Source: Blakeslea trispora (taxonomy: Eukaryota > Mucoromycota > Mucoromycetes > Mucorales > Choanephoraceae). From it: a DNA stretch of 64,000 bases. The position numbers and the translations under genes were made by a program. This document shows, one piece after another, positions 45,817-57,955 of the stretch. Each line of letters opens with the position of its first letter. Within the stretch, counting starts at the first letter, position 1. The DNA lies in the NCBI GenBank assembly GCA_025331445.1, contig JAIWNE010000130.1, positions 27,950-91,949 of the forward strand, read 5' to 3'. Below the pieces are notes generated by a model. The model was given only the letters and a program-made list of their open reading frames with translations. It was not told the origin of the DNA and made no database searches.

Positions 45817-46233
45817 ATGTCCTATTATAAACCAGACGCTGTCAAACCGACTCTTATTAACCAGTACATACAATTTGGGGTTATCAACAACATTGGCAAC
45901 CACAACCAAAATGTTGGATATCCCTTCTTGGGATCCTACCACACCTCTGTTTGTCTTCCTCCTGTTTGTCCTCTTCCTGCTCGTCCTCTTCCTGCCCGCC
46001 CTCCTCCTGCTTTTTCTCCCCCTTCTTCCTCTGCTCCCTCTGCTCCTCTGGATCCTATGGATCCTAATTCTCCGATTGTTCTTTTCCTTCCCAAACATCT
46101 TCGACCTCGCCCACCACCAACTCCACCAACTCCACCACAACGGCTGGATTATACCGCTTTTGTTGTTTTTGTGATGACAATTGTTTTGGGAATTGCTTTG
46201 GAGTTTTTCTTAAGTACAAAATGTACTTGTTAA
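45817..46233 (+). CDS. Small proline-rich protein with C-terminal membrane anchor (hypothetical)
   Basis: 138 aa, family not recognised. N-terminus MSYYKPDAVKPTLINQYIQF; a Pro-rich centre (about aa 46-110, PLPARPLPARPPP and RPRPPPTPPTPP); then one hydrophobic segment (YTAFVVFVMTIVLGIALEFF, about aa 112-131) ending six residues from a CTC C-terminus. This is the layout of a tail-anchored or single-pass protein with a cytosolic Pro-rich region (inference). A TATA box, CT-rich leader and good start context support a real gene. The overlapping hydrophobic and basic frames are by-products of the CCT repeat. Confidence 0.6.
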   Translation: MSYYKPDAVKPTLINQYIQFGVINNIGNHNQNVGYPFLGSYHTSVCLPPVCPLPARPLPARPPPAFSPPSSSAPSAPLDPMDPNSPIVLFLPKHLRPRPPPTPPTPPQRLDYTAFVVFVMTIVLGIALEFFLSTKCTC

Positions 46234-48500
46234 AAAAAAATTAAAAAAATTAAAAAATTTGTTAAAAAAAAGCAAAATGCTTTTGTCAAAAATAAATGTA
46301 AATAGTTTCTCTCTCCTTCTTCTCAATTTTAGCCTATCATCTGTGCTTGTTGTAATAGCTTATAACTTGTAAGTACATCACAAGTACAAACCATTTTTTT
46401 TATTATTTGTGACTTTCTGTAACCAAAGACTAAGATACAAGTAGGGCAATTGTGATGGATCGATTCTTGCTTTATCTGTTTATCCTGATGAGACTATATC
46501 TGATCCAATAGCAATTCAAATGTCAACCAACCTTAGGCTTAACCGACAAGACTGACCATAGTACTCAGACCTTGTGTATGTGGCTAAGGTAATTGATATC
46601 TTCATTGCTGAATTCATTTGGATGCGACAGTGTATAGATAGAAACAACATCTGATTTATACCTGAGTAAATGCTATACAAACCGTCAAGCATTGTTTTGC
46701 CTCAAGTTGTTGGAGAAATAGTGGTTCTTAGTCTTTTGAAGTACAATCTGGTACCATGTTTTGTTTTTGTTGATTGTTGTCTTCTTACTCTCAGTATCTT
46801 TCAAAATGTGATTGGCCAGACTAAAATACATACAAGATATCCATAGTTGACTAAGCTACGCTTGCATTGCTTACATGAACATGACACTAGTTGTAGCTTG
46901 GTTTCATCAAGTGATGGTAAACCCAAGCCACAAAAAATGGCAAACCATACTCAAGCTGAAATTTGACTGTGTTATTTGGATGTGTTATTTGGATGTGTTA
47001 TTTGGATGTATTGTTTGGATGTTAGCCACTCTGTTATGCACTCTATGCAATAGCAGCACAAGTACTTGCATAGTAATGTCAGATAGTCTGGTCATAGAAT
47101 GGATTGCTGTCATATTGAATGAGCTTGTGTCAGTTGCTTTAGATGCTGCATACAGTGATAAGATACTGTTACAGATGAACTTAACATTGTATGCACTTAT
47201 AGCATCAGTAAAGTACTTGAGTCCTGTTTGATTTACTCTCTTATAGTAATTGTGCTTTGAAATAATCAACTTGATCTGCCCATTGCCATAAGCAAATGTT
47301 CTGATTATCACAATTGCCTTTGCAAAGGCATCACCTTGTCTTTCTTGGTTTCACGTATACAGCATTAAAGCTCTTTGATGGTTTTGTTTGAGGTAATCCT
47401 TTGCTTGTTCAGGCTGATCAAAAGTCATGTTCACTCATCCATCAAGTAGATAGATAAGCTTAATTCTTGCTTAATTTTACAATAACCAGTTATTACTTGC
47501 AATATGTTTGTTGCTCTTTCAGATTAGACCATACGTTGATAGTGCAGACGTTGATATTGCAGACGTTGATATTGCAGACGTTAATATTGCAGACGTTAAT
47601 ATTGCAGACGTTGAAGATGACTATGCTGCATATAAATGCACACAACTACATAATCATAAAGATTATCTATAAACAAGTACTCCTGTCTAGTCAAACTTCT
47701 CATTGAAATGCAACAAAAATCAAAAAGTTGTGTGTTTTTATTAGGATCAAGAGATTGCCTATTGCTGATTTGACCCATGCTCCCACTTTGAGCAACTCAG
47801 TAATACGAGTCAACCTTTTCAGCTATTTTACTTTATTGACTTAAAGCACATTCCTAGGTCTCTCAGCTTGAACTGGCTGCCTCAGAAACGTGAACCAATC
47901 AAGCCTTTTAGCATACAAACAGATGCTAATGTTGTATTGATATGTCTACATAAGATGATTGAACATCTGTTTTCGCTCAACGTAATCAAACTGAGTTCTA
48001 TATGAGTCTTATGTCATACGCATACAGAAACCAGCCGTTTGTATGTGAAGATATTACAGACTCTACGCTACAACTTGGCTATCAACAAAGATCCAATAAA
48101 CATTCAAATCAAGATGGTGCGTTCTAGATACGAACTGATTGGCAATGTTGGTTGGGCATAACAACATTCGTTAGCTTCTATGTCACATGCAAGGATGTCC
48201 AAAGCATCAGCTAGTGCTTTTTTTTTGCATTGCATATACGCAGAATTACATACGTTAACAATGCATCGTCAGAACTGTAACGCTTTGGATCTAGTAAACA
48301 TATGAAAAGCTATGATCAAATACAATGTTTCATCTCATTTCATTTTATTTCATTTTACTTACTTGCTAAATTATCGGAGTTAAAATCTTTTCTTTTCTGT
48401 CCGTTTTGATAGCTGACTCTATTACCGCTAATATGCTTTGTTGATACTTCTGCTTTCTAACATAGTAGTCAATCAGCCACGTTATAAAACTATAGTTATA
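46234..48500. other. No supported gene; short tandem repeats
   Basis: Holds a 13-bp GTGTTATTTGGAT repeat (46,968-47,022) and a 15-bp TTGATATTGCAGACG repeat (47,536-47,612). The frames that cross them are short and repeat-driven. Confidence 0.5.
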
Positions 48501-49724
48501 CACAGAGATACATCAACGTTCATAATAGCAACTTTGTCAACTTTAGCATCTGGGTGAGATGGTGAGATGGTGAGATGGTGAGATGGTGAGATGGTGAGAT
48601 GGCGAGATGGCGAGATGCTTTTTACTCGAAAACGTGTGATGGAAAAGGGTATAGACAGATTATGATACACCACGACTAGGTATCTTATGCATGAACATTG
48701 GAACATTTGTTACTATTATGTAGTCTGAAGGATGCAAAGACAAGCGAATTGCATATAAACATAGCTTGGGTAAGACTAATAGTGTCGAGATGCAAGATGC
48801 AAGATGCAAGTGTTGAGATGTCAGCATGTCAGCTCAATAAACAATTTGCTAAAATGCACTGACTGTGCCAACAAGTAAAAAAGACAAACAACAGGAAAAG
48901 GCAGAGGTAGAAAAATAAATGAGAGACAAGAAAGTTAAATGATGATCAGGACAAGCCATTGTATGTTGATGCTTTTATAGGGAAAGTAGATAGAGAAATA
49001 AAGAAAATCGACTGCATAGTATTGGTTCATTGACAATCCAGCTGAAGACTAACTAAGGAGTATTTGGTCATGTCTGATAATGAGTAAAAACCACTCTAGC
49101 TGTCTAGACATCTCTGACTGGTGGATATGCATTGTGTGATAAGATATTGAGACTTTTAGTCAAAGAATGATAGTGTAAGCATTGGATTCAAAATGAACAA
49201 GTACCTTAGCTATCGTATGACTCTTGTTGGATGTATCAAGAGAATGAAATAAAGAATCAATCAAGAAGACTGTATAGCAAACTGAGTACAGTACTTTTTG
49301 TATCAGAGTAGTGGCTTCTTAACAACCATCAGTATGAGCTATCACATTACCTAGTTCACTCAGTATAGATGCAGTGTGTGTAGCATTCATTGTTATCATA
49401 ATAACAGCATCACAAGTACTGAATAAGCCAGACGACTTGTTCAAAAGACACAAGCTACAACGAAGTCTAAGCTTTGCTGTCTTGCTTGATCATGAAGGGT
49501 TAGAGAAGTATGTGTTTTGTATCGACTAAACAAGTGAACACCACAAGAGCGTATAATTATTGACTTGATAAGTTTTTGTTAGGTAGTAAAAGCAGAGACA
49601 AAGAAAACCGTAAACAGCAATGGAATAACAACCCAAAAAAGGAAATCGAACAATTTATTCTCCCATTTGATTTCTTTTGTCTACTATTCTTTATTTTCAT
49701 TGTCTTGATTTTTATTCTTTCATC

Positions 49725-49756
<32 letters not shown>

Positions 49757-49820
49757 ACACACACACACACACCACACACACACACACACACACAACACAC
49801 ACACACACACCACACACACA

Positions 49821-49861
<41 letters not shown>

Positions 49862-50520
49862 AAAACCACCTGCGAATGACACTAGTTCACCTCGCATCTG
49901 TCTCCCTTCCACATAAGACAGATAAACTGCTATGCTTCGTGTCAACACTACTCAGCGCTCTAGACCATTCACAGATGGTTTCCAGGGCACTTGTAGACTG
50001 AAAAATTGGGGTTTATATAGGCTGAAGCAAAAAGCTGTTGCCAAGTTGTGGTTTCCAATTTTCGTATATAAACAAATAGCTCGTAATTTGTATGTTTGGA
50101 AAATTAATTTCTACTCCTTTTTTTTTTCTATCCTTTCCGCTCACTTTGATTTTAGGCTCATACATAATCATCTTTCTCATACATTGTTTTATTCCATGCG
50201 ACAATAATCAAGTGAAAGTAGAAGGTATGCTGTTGTATCAGTGATACTCGGTGGTCCAGGCAAAACAAACATGAGAAAGGCTTTTGTAGCGTACTGTCAG
50301 TACATTTTTAGCCTTGGCATACCTCGTTATCCTTCAATACACCAATGGACTATGATCATACATACTTGTCTCTTTTTCTGTCGTATACTTGTTGTTATCA
50401 TCTAAGAGAGAGAGAGAGAGAATGTTCAAATAAAAAAGCACTAAGAAAAAGCAACATGAATACTTTGCACTCAATGTCTTGATTTCCATCTTACAAGTCT
50501 ACGCTTTACAACCTTCTTTA
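48500..50520. repeat. Diverged segmental duplicate of 29,700-31,700 (copy 2)
   Basis: Same blocks in the same order as copy 1. Includes a local (GGTGAGAT)n expansion at 48,553-48,620 and a well-kept block 49,555-49,735 followed by an interrupted CA repeat to about 49,852. The downstream end reaches CTTTACAACCTTC near 50,505. Confidence 0.65.
49728..49853. repeat. Interrupted CA microsatellite
   Basis: About 125 bp of (CA)n with periodic ACC/AAC interruptions. It generates TH/CV repeat frames that are not genes. Confidence 0.95.
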
Positions 50521-50540
50521 GTCTCTGTTTCTCTGTTTCT

Positions 50541-50778
50541 TTTTCTCTCTTTCTCTCTTTCTCTCTTTCTCTCTTTCTCTCTTTCTCTCTTTCTCTCTTC
50601 TCTCTTTCTCTCTTTCTCTCTTTCTCTCTTTCTCTCTTTCTCTCTTTCTCTCTTTCTCTCTTTCTCTCTTTCTCTCTTTCTCTCTTTCTCTCTTTCTCTC
50701 TTTCTCTCTTTCTCTCTTTCTCTCTTTCTCTCTTTCTCTCTTTCTCTCTTTCTCTCTTTCTCTCTTTCTCTCTTTCTT
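50541..50778. repeat. CTTTCTCT polypyrimidine microsatellite
   Basis: About 240 bp of almost pure 8-bp CTTTCTCT units, a strand-asymmetric polypurine/polypyrimidine tract able to adopt triplex DNA. Confidence 0.95.
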
Positions 50779-50783
50779 CTTGT

Positions 50784-51513
50784 GTTTGACTTTTGTGTCC
50801 ACTTCAACTTTCTAGTTGCTCGCTCATCTTGAATCTCAAGATCAGCATCTTGGATCTTGACGATGACTACCCTCTGACATGCCTACATCTCAGCACTTTT
50901 TGTTTTTGTTTCGTCCTGAGTCCTTTTTTTTTCGATTTGACTTGTAGCTAATTGTAACCGAGTTGTATTCTGTGTATTGCTGTATCGACTGAAACAAGCC
51001 CTCAAGTAAATATGTGTGCCTCACTATCTTTCTTCCGGTGATGGTGCTTGTCATCTCAAGATGTTGCTGATGAGTGCAGATGTCGGCCTGAGTCGACACT
51101 TTGTCTGGAAGTCAAGATAACTGTCAAATGTTTGCAAAACACAAAGTGAGCTGTTTAACAATTAATACAATGATACAGTACGGTCATATTGTACATTATC
51201 AAGTAAAAAAAAAAAAGAAAAGGAAGAAAATGTTGTCATTTAGATATTGTATACATTCTTCATTACGATTGGCTGTTTAAAATGTAGTGTGTATTAATCA
51301 TTCACACACACACACACGTTATTATTTTCTTATGCCTTATAGTAAGTAAAATGAGTAAAAGCAAGGTCACATGATTTCTTTAATGACGCCGAAATAATTT
51401 TCTTGGGTGATTTAAAATTTCTCTTTCTCTTTTTTATTTGTTTATTACCCTTCCTCTTATTTGTTAACTAGTAGCCTTACTCTAAATTGAAAAGCATCTA
51501 TCATTGAAAACAA
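50784..51513. other. Upstream region of the CCCH gene
   Basis: No gene seen. Short CA repeat at 51,303-51,316 and AT-rich sequence, presumably including the promoter of the next gene. Confidence 0.4.
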
Positions 51514-53488
51514 ATGTCTGATAATAAAGAGCCTGTTTATTATATGACTGAATACGTGCAGCGTATTGTGGATGAGTTGAATAGGCAGTCAGAAGAAGAA
51601 AGAAGAAAGAAGGAAGAGACAAAGAACAAGCAAGTACAACCCTCGGCCGCATCGAATGGTACCGATCTATGTCCAGCTACAGGATCGTCTTCTACCGCGC
51701 CATCACAAGCACGAACGTCTAAAAAATTGCATCGACCACTACCTTGGCAGAAGAAGTCTTGCTCCATTTACATGCCAAAGAAAAAAACAAGCGCCTGCTG
51801 TTCAAAAAAACCCATGCCTTTCAAGTCTGCCCTCGTCGACCACTCACATACAAGCTTCAAGTCCCGACTTCCCAAAGCTGATATGAATAGCAGCAAGACT
51901 ACTACGGCAATGAAAGGCATGATTAGGTCAGCCAAAACCGCCTGTATCAAAACGGCTACGGCTATCAAATCGACAGTCGTGTCGCGATCGCGCAGCGTTT
52001 CTCTTTCTTCACCTACTACTACAACAACAGTAGGTTCTTCTGGTTTTAAAAAGATCTCGCTTCTAGATCCTGTGCATATCACTTCTTCTTCTTCCGGTGT
52101 TGCTGAAAACACCACTGTAAATACCCCTCCTACATCAAGTATGCAAGAAACGGTCAAGACAGGTACTTCTGTTTCTGCTGAAAATGCCGCTTTTGACAAG
52201 TACAACAGTATTAATAATACTAATGATAATAACCAAAGCATGACCATACTGACACCTAGCTCTGGCACTGCCGTCACAAGCCTTGCCGTGTATGAACAAA
52301 AATCTGCTGCTACTACTACACCTGATGCTATTTCTGTTGATGCTGAAAAAGCCAAAGCCTTGGTATCAATGAATGTTGAGACCATAGCCAATCAATCAGA
52401 GAAGAAGAACCTTGCTGTAGAAGAAAAAAATGTTTATAAGACAACATCTCTTGCCAACAATGCTTCGATATTGTCGCCTTATTCCGAGGGCATTTCACAA
52501 GACAAGAAGAAGAATAGAAAGAAGAAGAATAACCAGACAAAGAAAATGAACGCCCGAGAAGCTACCAAGACTCATGATAACTACTTGTCCAACGACAACA
52601 ACAACAATCGGGATGACTTTGACTTGTTGCTTTCTGGCTATGATAAGTCACAGAAGCGAAAAGCCGAAAACGAGCTTCAAAGGCCTGTCAAGCGTCAGCA
52701 TTTGAGTGACAACCATATTAAACAACTACAACAACAGCAGTAGCAACAACAACAATTGCAACAGTTACAATAATTATAATTACAGTAGCAAGAAACGTCA
52801 ATTGGAAGATGTAGGTGAGAACAATCGTGCAACCAAGTGCCAGAAGACTCCGTTTGTTGCTCACGTAGATTGTAAGCGTTTCTTACGTGGTTATTGTAGA
52901 GATGTAAGTCAGCAATCAGACACCTTTTTATATATACAAAGCAGACCACTCAAATTTATATCTTATTTTTAGGGTGACAAGTGTACCTTTAGACATAATC
53001 CAAGCAAATTAGCTGTGACAGCAAAGAAAAAGGTAGTTTGTCAGTTCTTCAAGACGAACTCTTGCTCAAAGCTGGATGATTGCGAATTTTCACATGTAAG
53101 TACACTCAATAACAACAAAAAACTAGCTCTGACTAGACTTGAATCTAATCCACTTTCTTTTAATCTCTAGGATTTGTCAATTGAGCCATGTCGGTTCCAC
53201 TTTTTGAAAGGCAAGTGCAACAACCAATTCTGTAGCTATTCACATGCTCCATTGACCAATGAGAGCAGAGAAATGCTTCGTGCCTTGACAGGGCCATGTC
53301 GTTTTTATTACTTGAAAGGATTTTGCAACAACGGTGATGAATGCACATTCAGTCATAGTGGTTGCACCGAAGAAGAAAGAAAGCGGCTCGAACAAGAGAT
53401 TTTGCCTTGCAAATTCTTTTTCAGTACAGGCAAATGTCCTAAAGGTGATGACTGTTTCTTTGGTCATGGTGAATTGAATTTCTCATGA
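51514..53488 (+). CDS. CCCH-type zinc-finger protein, five fingers (frame break in a Gln/Asn repeat)
   Basis: The first ~405 aa (from 51,514) are low-complexity Ser/Thr/Lys-rich with basic KKNRKKKNNQTKK and KSQKRKAEN. A stop at 52,741-52,743 falls in a CAA/CAG run. The finger part is in the next frame, so either a non-canonical intron near 52,690-52,785 or a repeat-length change links them. Clear introns are 52,904-52,972 and 53,096-53,170. Fingers: CKRFLRGYCRDGDKCTFRH, CQFFKTNSCSKLDDCEFSH, CRFHFLKGKCNNQFCSYSH, CRFYYLKGFCNNGDECTFSH and CKFFFSTGKCPKGDDCFFGH. All keep C-x7/8-C-x4/5-C-x3-H. The array resembles RNA-binding ZC3H4/6/8-type proteins, implying a role in nuclear RNA processing (inference). 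Confidence 0.85.
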
Positions 53489-54100
53489 ATAAACCTTTGC
53501 TCTTGGCTTCTTGTTAGCCTTTTGTTTGATATGCCCCTATATTTCTTTTTCTTTTTTCTTCTTGATCTGGTCTGAAAAACACACACACGCACACGCACAC
53601 CCACAATTACTGTTATATCAAATGTATAGTGATTCCCACTCCTTGTACAAGATGATAAGAATCACTTTCTTTTCTTAACTTGGGTTGTAATTAAGTCTCT
53701 TATCGGTTCTAGATGTCAGGAACTATTTAATAACCAAGTTCTATAATGTTAAACAATGATCAAATTTTACTTGACTAAAAAAACAGGCTTTGCAATACAT
53801 GAGATCAAAACTTCACTTGTTGTGTAGGATAAAAAAGCTCGATGACCCAAATTAATGATATTATTTAGTATTTCTACAGATCCGTACATACTTGGTTCAT
53901 ATGGGGGGGACGTAGAAACATCTGTTTCACAGTGCCTCCAGTCTTGAGCTTTATAAGCCTTGATTTTTCTTTTCAAACTTTCCACCATTTAAACACCGCT
54001 TTATCATTAAAAATCCAAAGAGTGTTATAAGATGCATGGTTTTATAAGATAATTCAATGATAATTTCAAGTTAAAGTCTAGACTACAATTCACACATCAT
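53489..54100. other. 3' flank of the CCCH gene
   Basis: Short CA/CG-CA repeat (53,579-53,604), AT-rich sequence, no gene seen. Confidence 0.4.
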
Positions 54101-54109
54101 GTTGTTTCA

Positions 54110-54440
54110 CAGACCAGTGAATAGTATAACTGACAGAGCATTTGACAGACTAACAGATACACTAAATGATAGTCCATTTGACAGATCATAGGATAGATAG
54201 TTAAATAGACTTCAGAATAGAGTGGTAGATGAACAGATTGATGAAACAAACGACAAGCTAACTTGGAAACTGTATGATAGACAGCAAGATAGACAGCAAG
54301 ATAGAGAGCTTGGTAAATAGTTTGTGAATTTAGATGATAGACAACAAGATAGATTGTATAATCGAGTGTTAAAAGAACAGGTAGATGACCTAGTTGATAG
54401 ATGAAGCAACAAACTAATTGGTAAACTGATAGTAAGACAA
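54110..54440. repeat. Degenerate GATAGA/GACAG minisatellite
   Basis: Imperfect ~12-bp units (GATAGACAGCAA, TTGACAGAC, TTGATAGATGAA). The long minus-strand frame across it encodes a monotonous Leu/Tyr/Val pattern and is not supported as a gene. Confidence 0.7.
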
Positions 54441-54822
54441 AACTTATACTCGGTTGAGGGATGAGCTGATTGATAAGGATAATCATAAGGAGGCCTAATT
54501 CATAGAGTGATACCAGAAAAGAGAAGCAACATTTTAGAATAGATCTTTTCAAAGAAAGACAAACCTAAATTCCAATCGGCATGAGAAAACGACCTCTTTC
54601 ATTGACGTTTCGAAAAGAGGAGGCCTTCATATAACCGCATACTATCGGTACTTAATCCCCCACTCATCCAAAGATGCTCCTAAAAGAGGTGTTTGTTTGC
54701 GTCTCTTCTGTTTCTTAACAAGCGATGTTCTCAAAACAAGCCTAAATGATGTTTTCGTTTTTGCACCCCTGCCAGTATTTTTTTTCTGAATTTTTTAAAA
54801 TATGTTACTTTTTTTTTAAAAT

Positions 54823-55140
54823 CGACAAAATCTGGCGTAAATTGTGTTGGCCTAAACTGTGTAGGGGTAAATTTGAATTTCAAGAATTAATTTTTTATTT
54901 TTATTTTTATTTTCACTTGATCTTGATCAAAAATCAAAGATAAAATAACCGAATAGTAAGGCAAAAATAGCGCTATCTTTTCATACAAGTTTCATTCAAT
55001 TTGGAGTAGTTTACATTATGAACCCAAGATGAATGAAAAAACAAAAACAAAAATAAAAAGTCAATTCTTAAAAATTAGATTTACCCCTACACAGTTTAGG
55101 CCAACACAATTTAGGCCAAATTCTGCCGATTTCAAAAAAA
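54823..55140. mobile_element. Foldback MITE
   Basis: Inverted arms 54,823-54,920 and about 55,040-55,140. The most conserved part is ATTGTGTTGGCCTAAACTGT followed by GTAGGGGTAAAT (54,840-54,872 versus 55,080-55,112, essentially perfect). The outer ends AAATCG/CGATTT match less well, and the centre is AT-rich. No coding sequence. Target duplication not clear. Confidence 0.75.
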
Positions 55141-55479
55141 TAATAAAAATATCAAAGTTGATTGGACGGAGACTAAAAACATGGTACATGCTCTCTGAGT
55201 TACACTTTGGTTTCATATAAATACGTCAGGAAATAAACCATCCCTTTTCCTTCATATCTTCCGTACTAAACATCATAGGTAATCCACTTAATATATTTTA
55301 GGGGAAGGAATGATAAGACCTGAGAATCATAAGAAGTCTCGAGAAAAGACGAGACCAAAAAGAAGGGAAGCGGGCGCGCATCATACTTTTAGTCTTTGTC
55401 TCATCAACTTTGGTATTGTTTGTCGCTTCTAAAACAATCCTTGTTGGCTCGACTCCGACCTCCAATGTGATACGGTTTT

Positions 55480-57955
55480 CTGTTGAATAAATTGAATTGG
55501 CTACTTGAGTACTTGTATCTTGTTGAGTAAGAGGTTTTTAATAGTGCTTTTCAGAGGTGTTTGAGCGGATACTTCAGTTTGCATGCTACTTCGCTTCTTC
55601 CATGAAGAACCCTTGTTCAACTGCTTTTGTACTTGAGGCTGAATGAAACGAATGTGGTTTCTAGACTTCCGTATCTATACCAGCCTTCTTTATTGAAGTT
55701 CTTATTCACGCTTAGAGAGTTGATGGACGTATGAAATTGATCTTGTCAGATTCTTCGTTGTAGTCAAGGAAGTAATTGTGATCAAGAGGTAAAGAAATCT
55801 GAAGAGAAGGAGATTTTTCGGTGAATTGGTAGGCAGTTTGTACAGGACAGAGTTCTTCAACTTCAGTTGAAGTCTAATTGAACAGTTTTGACTTGGACTT
55901 TTTTTCCTTCACAGAAATGAAGAGTGAGGGATGTAGGATTTGCTTGAGACAAATCGAGGACATCCCTAAACTAAAGGCGGTCTATGTCTAATCAAGAACG
56001 GACTATGGTTGAGAGGCAAAAAAGGAGAAGAGTGTTTTGTTGCAAGCCATACAAGAAAATGTCTTAAATAGTAGAATAATGATCCAAAATGTATGACACA
56101 ATAACATCTATATCCCATGTCTGTAGTCGAGAGGTAGTGGGAATCTTGACTTCTCGGTGTTTCTTTGACCGAAAGAAATTGACTTTAGCAATAGGCGTTT
56201 TTCGAGGGGTCAAGATTCGAAAAGCTGATGCATTCGAGGAGCGGTATTCATTCAGAGTGAAACAAGCATATGTATTGCTGACAGTAAGAAATTTGAGGAC
56301 GACTAAAGGACCGTAGGCTGTTGGGTTAACCTAGGAAACTTGTTCGTTACACCAGGTAGTCCATTTTTTTCATTTCAAAACATGATTTTTACAGGTTTTG
56401 TTTCGCTGACTCTTCTCTAATAAGCTGGTTGATTCCTCAAAAATGCCCTGTTTCTGCGTTTTTTCAGAATAACTTTTAAGCAATCATTTGTTGCTTTTCC
56501 ATATGAACATTAAAGGAGAGGACAGCTATTCCATCTGGAGCAACATGATAAACCAGTGCTGCGTTGACCATTAAGAGAATATCAGCACTGCAGATTGGAT
56601 TATCTCTCGTTTCAACTTCTGTAAAACTCTTGGAACTAGCTTTCACGGTAAAAATAGATAAAGACCATAATTGGCGAATAGCATCCGTCGTTTGGACATC
56701 TGGATCCCGCCTCAAGCTCCAAACCATTAGCAGCTTTTTAGTTTGCCGTGATGCAAACGCATTCGTCGTCAGAGAACCCCAAGTTCGTTGGATTAGCTGA
56801 ATTGTCTTCTGCGGCAAGACTGCATCGTAAAGGAGCTTTTTCTGTACTTGGCTCAATTAGTAGGCCGCTACATTCTTCAATCCTGAGATGTGGTGATTCG
56901 TAGCTTTCAACTTGTAAGCGTTGAAAAGATCTTGTATCATCACGGATAGCTTTTAAAACAAAGACAAAAAAATTCATCCTAACTTGGTGGTATATTTTAA
57001 CGCCATCTTGTTGTCTGGAAATACTTCTGTCTTTTTACCTTAGAATTTTTTGGAATGAAGCTTTAAAGCGAAATAAATTGCTTGTAGCTCTCAGGCATTT
57101 ATAGATGTTAGCTTTTCTTTCTTGGTCGAGAAACTGAGTATCTTCATGTCTTTTGACGACACTCACCAACCCGTGTCGGATGAATCCGTGTGTATCGTTA
57201 GGCTTGAATGGGTCAATGGTAGAGTTCGGATAAGGAGACAATTCTTTTTCAGTGCAAATGTCAGCCACCGTTGTAGTTATGTATTAGCTGGAAGACTCAA
57301 CTGGAATCTTCCGTTCCAATATTGATGGTGAAGACCCAAGCTGTGAGAGAGGTCTCTCTGTAGACAGAGAATGTGTTAAAACGCTTCTCCTATTGCTGGA
57401 ATTACAGAAGTTATTTCTCCCAAAAGTTCTGCAAACCAACGACAGCTGTATTGGTGGTCTGGTCTCAGGCTCTGTTTGATTTGGTGAATGACCTTTTGTA
57501 TCTTTGCTTGACGAACTCTGATAAAAAACCTCTTTGTGTTGAATTGAATCCTTGGAAATCTTGAGTTCTTAAAGGTGTGAAACCATTTTTTTACTTTATT
57601 TATGCAGAAATGTAATGCTTCTGAGTTAATATTACTTTCTTTGTTAACTCGGGAACTTTTTTTTGGCTTTTTTTTAGTACACAAATGTCGTCTAAGCAAT
57701 ATACTATACGAACGCCTTCCTTTCTTAAAATTTCTAGTGCGAACCGCATGAGTTTGCTGGAAACCCTTGGGGTCACGCTGAGTCCAAAGACCAAGATCTT
57801 GTACTGGTAAACAGTTCTTTGATGGTGACGCGTCAAAAACTGACGAGACTGTTGGTGAATTGGAATTACGACGTAGGCATCTTTTAAATCTGTTTTGCAA
57901 ATGAAGTCGTCCTTTTCTAATATGCCTCTTAAAGCAGGAACTCCTTTCATTTTGA
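55480..57955 (-). pseudogene. Decayed DIRS-like retroelement: RT, RNase H, tyrosine recombinase
   Basis: Read on the minus strand. RT 57,950-57,600: LRGILEKDDFICKTDLKDAY, FGLSVTPRV and VYCLDDICVL (usual YLDD). It continues in another frame with IQFNTKRFF, SCRWFAELLGEITSVIPAIG to about 57,376. RNase H-like fragments lie in 57,270-57,035. Then IQRTWGSLTTNAFASR, 56,856-56,476, typical of DIRS. Tyrosine recombinase fragments lie at 56,320-55,560: LQTWDIDVIVSYIL, ELCPVQTAYQF and IKKAGIDTEV followed by KPHSFHSASSTKAV. The family HxxR box reads HSFH, losing the catalytic Arg. Multiple stops and frame changes. DIRS elements integrate by recombinase rather than integrase. Confidence 0.75.

Noticed and set aside
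45799..46174. Antisense basic frame and + strand Leu-rich frame over the Pro-rich gene
   Set aside because: Shadows of the CCT/GCC repeat in other frames; only the 45,817 frame has promoter, start context and a sensible C-terminus.
49557..50001. Overlapping frames with TH or CV repeats
   Set aside because: Translation of a CA microsatellite; differences from the 31.4-kb duplicate are mostly amino-acid changing.
50479..50832. Long frames on both strands (LSFSLSLF / KREREKER)
   Set aside because: Translation of the CTTTCTCT microsatellite.
54097..54552. 151-codon minus-strand frame with hydrophobic Leu/Tyr/Val pattern
   Set aside because: Created by a degenerate GATAGA/GACAG minisatellite; composition monotonous and no start or splice support.
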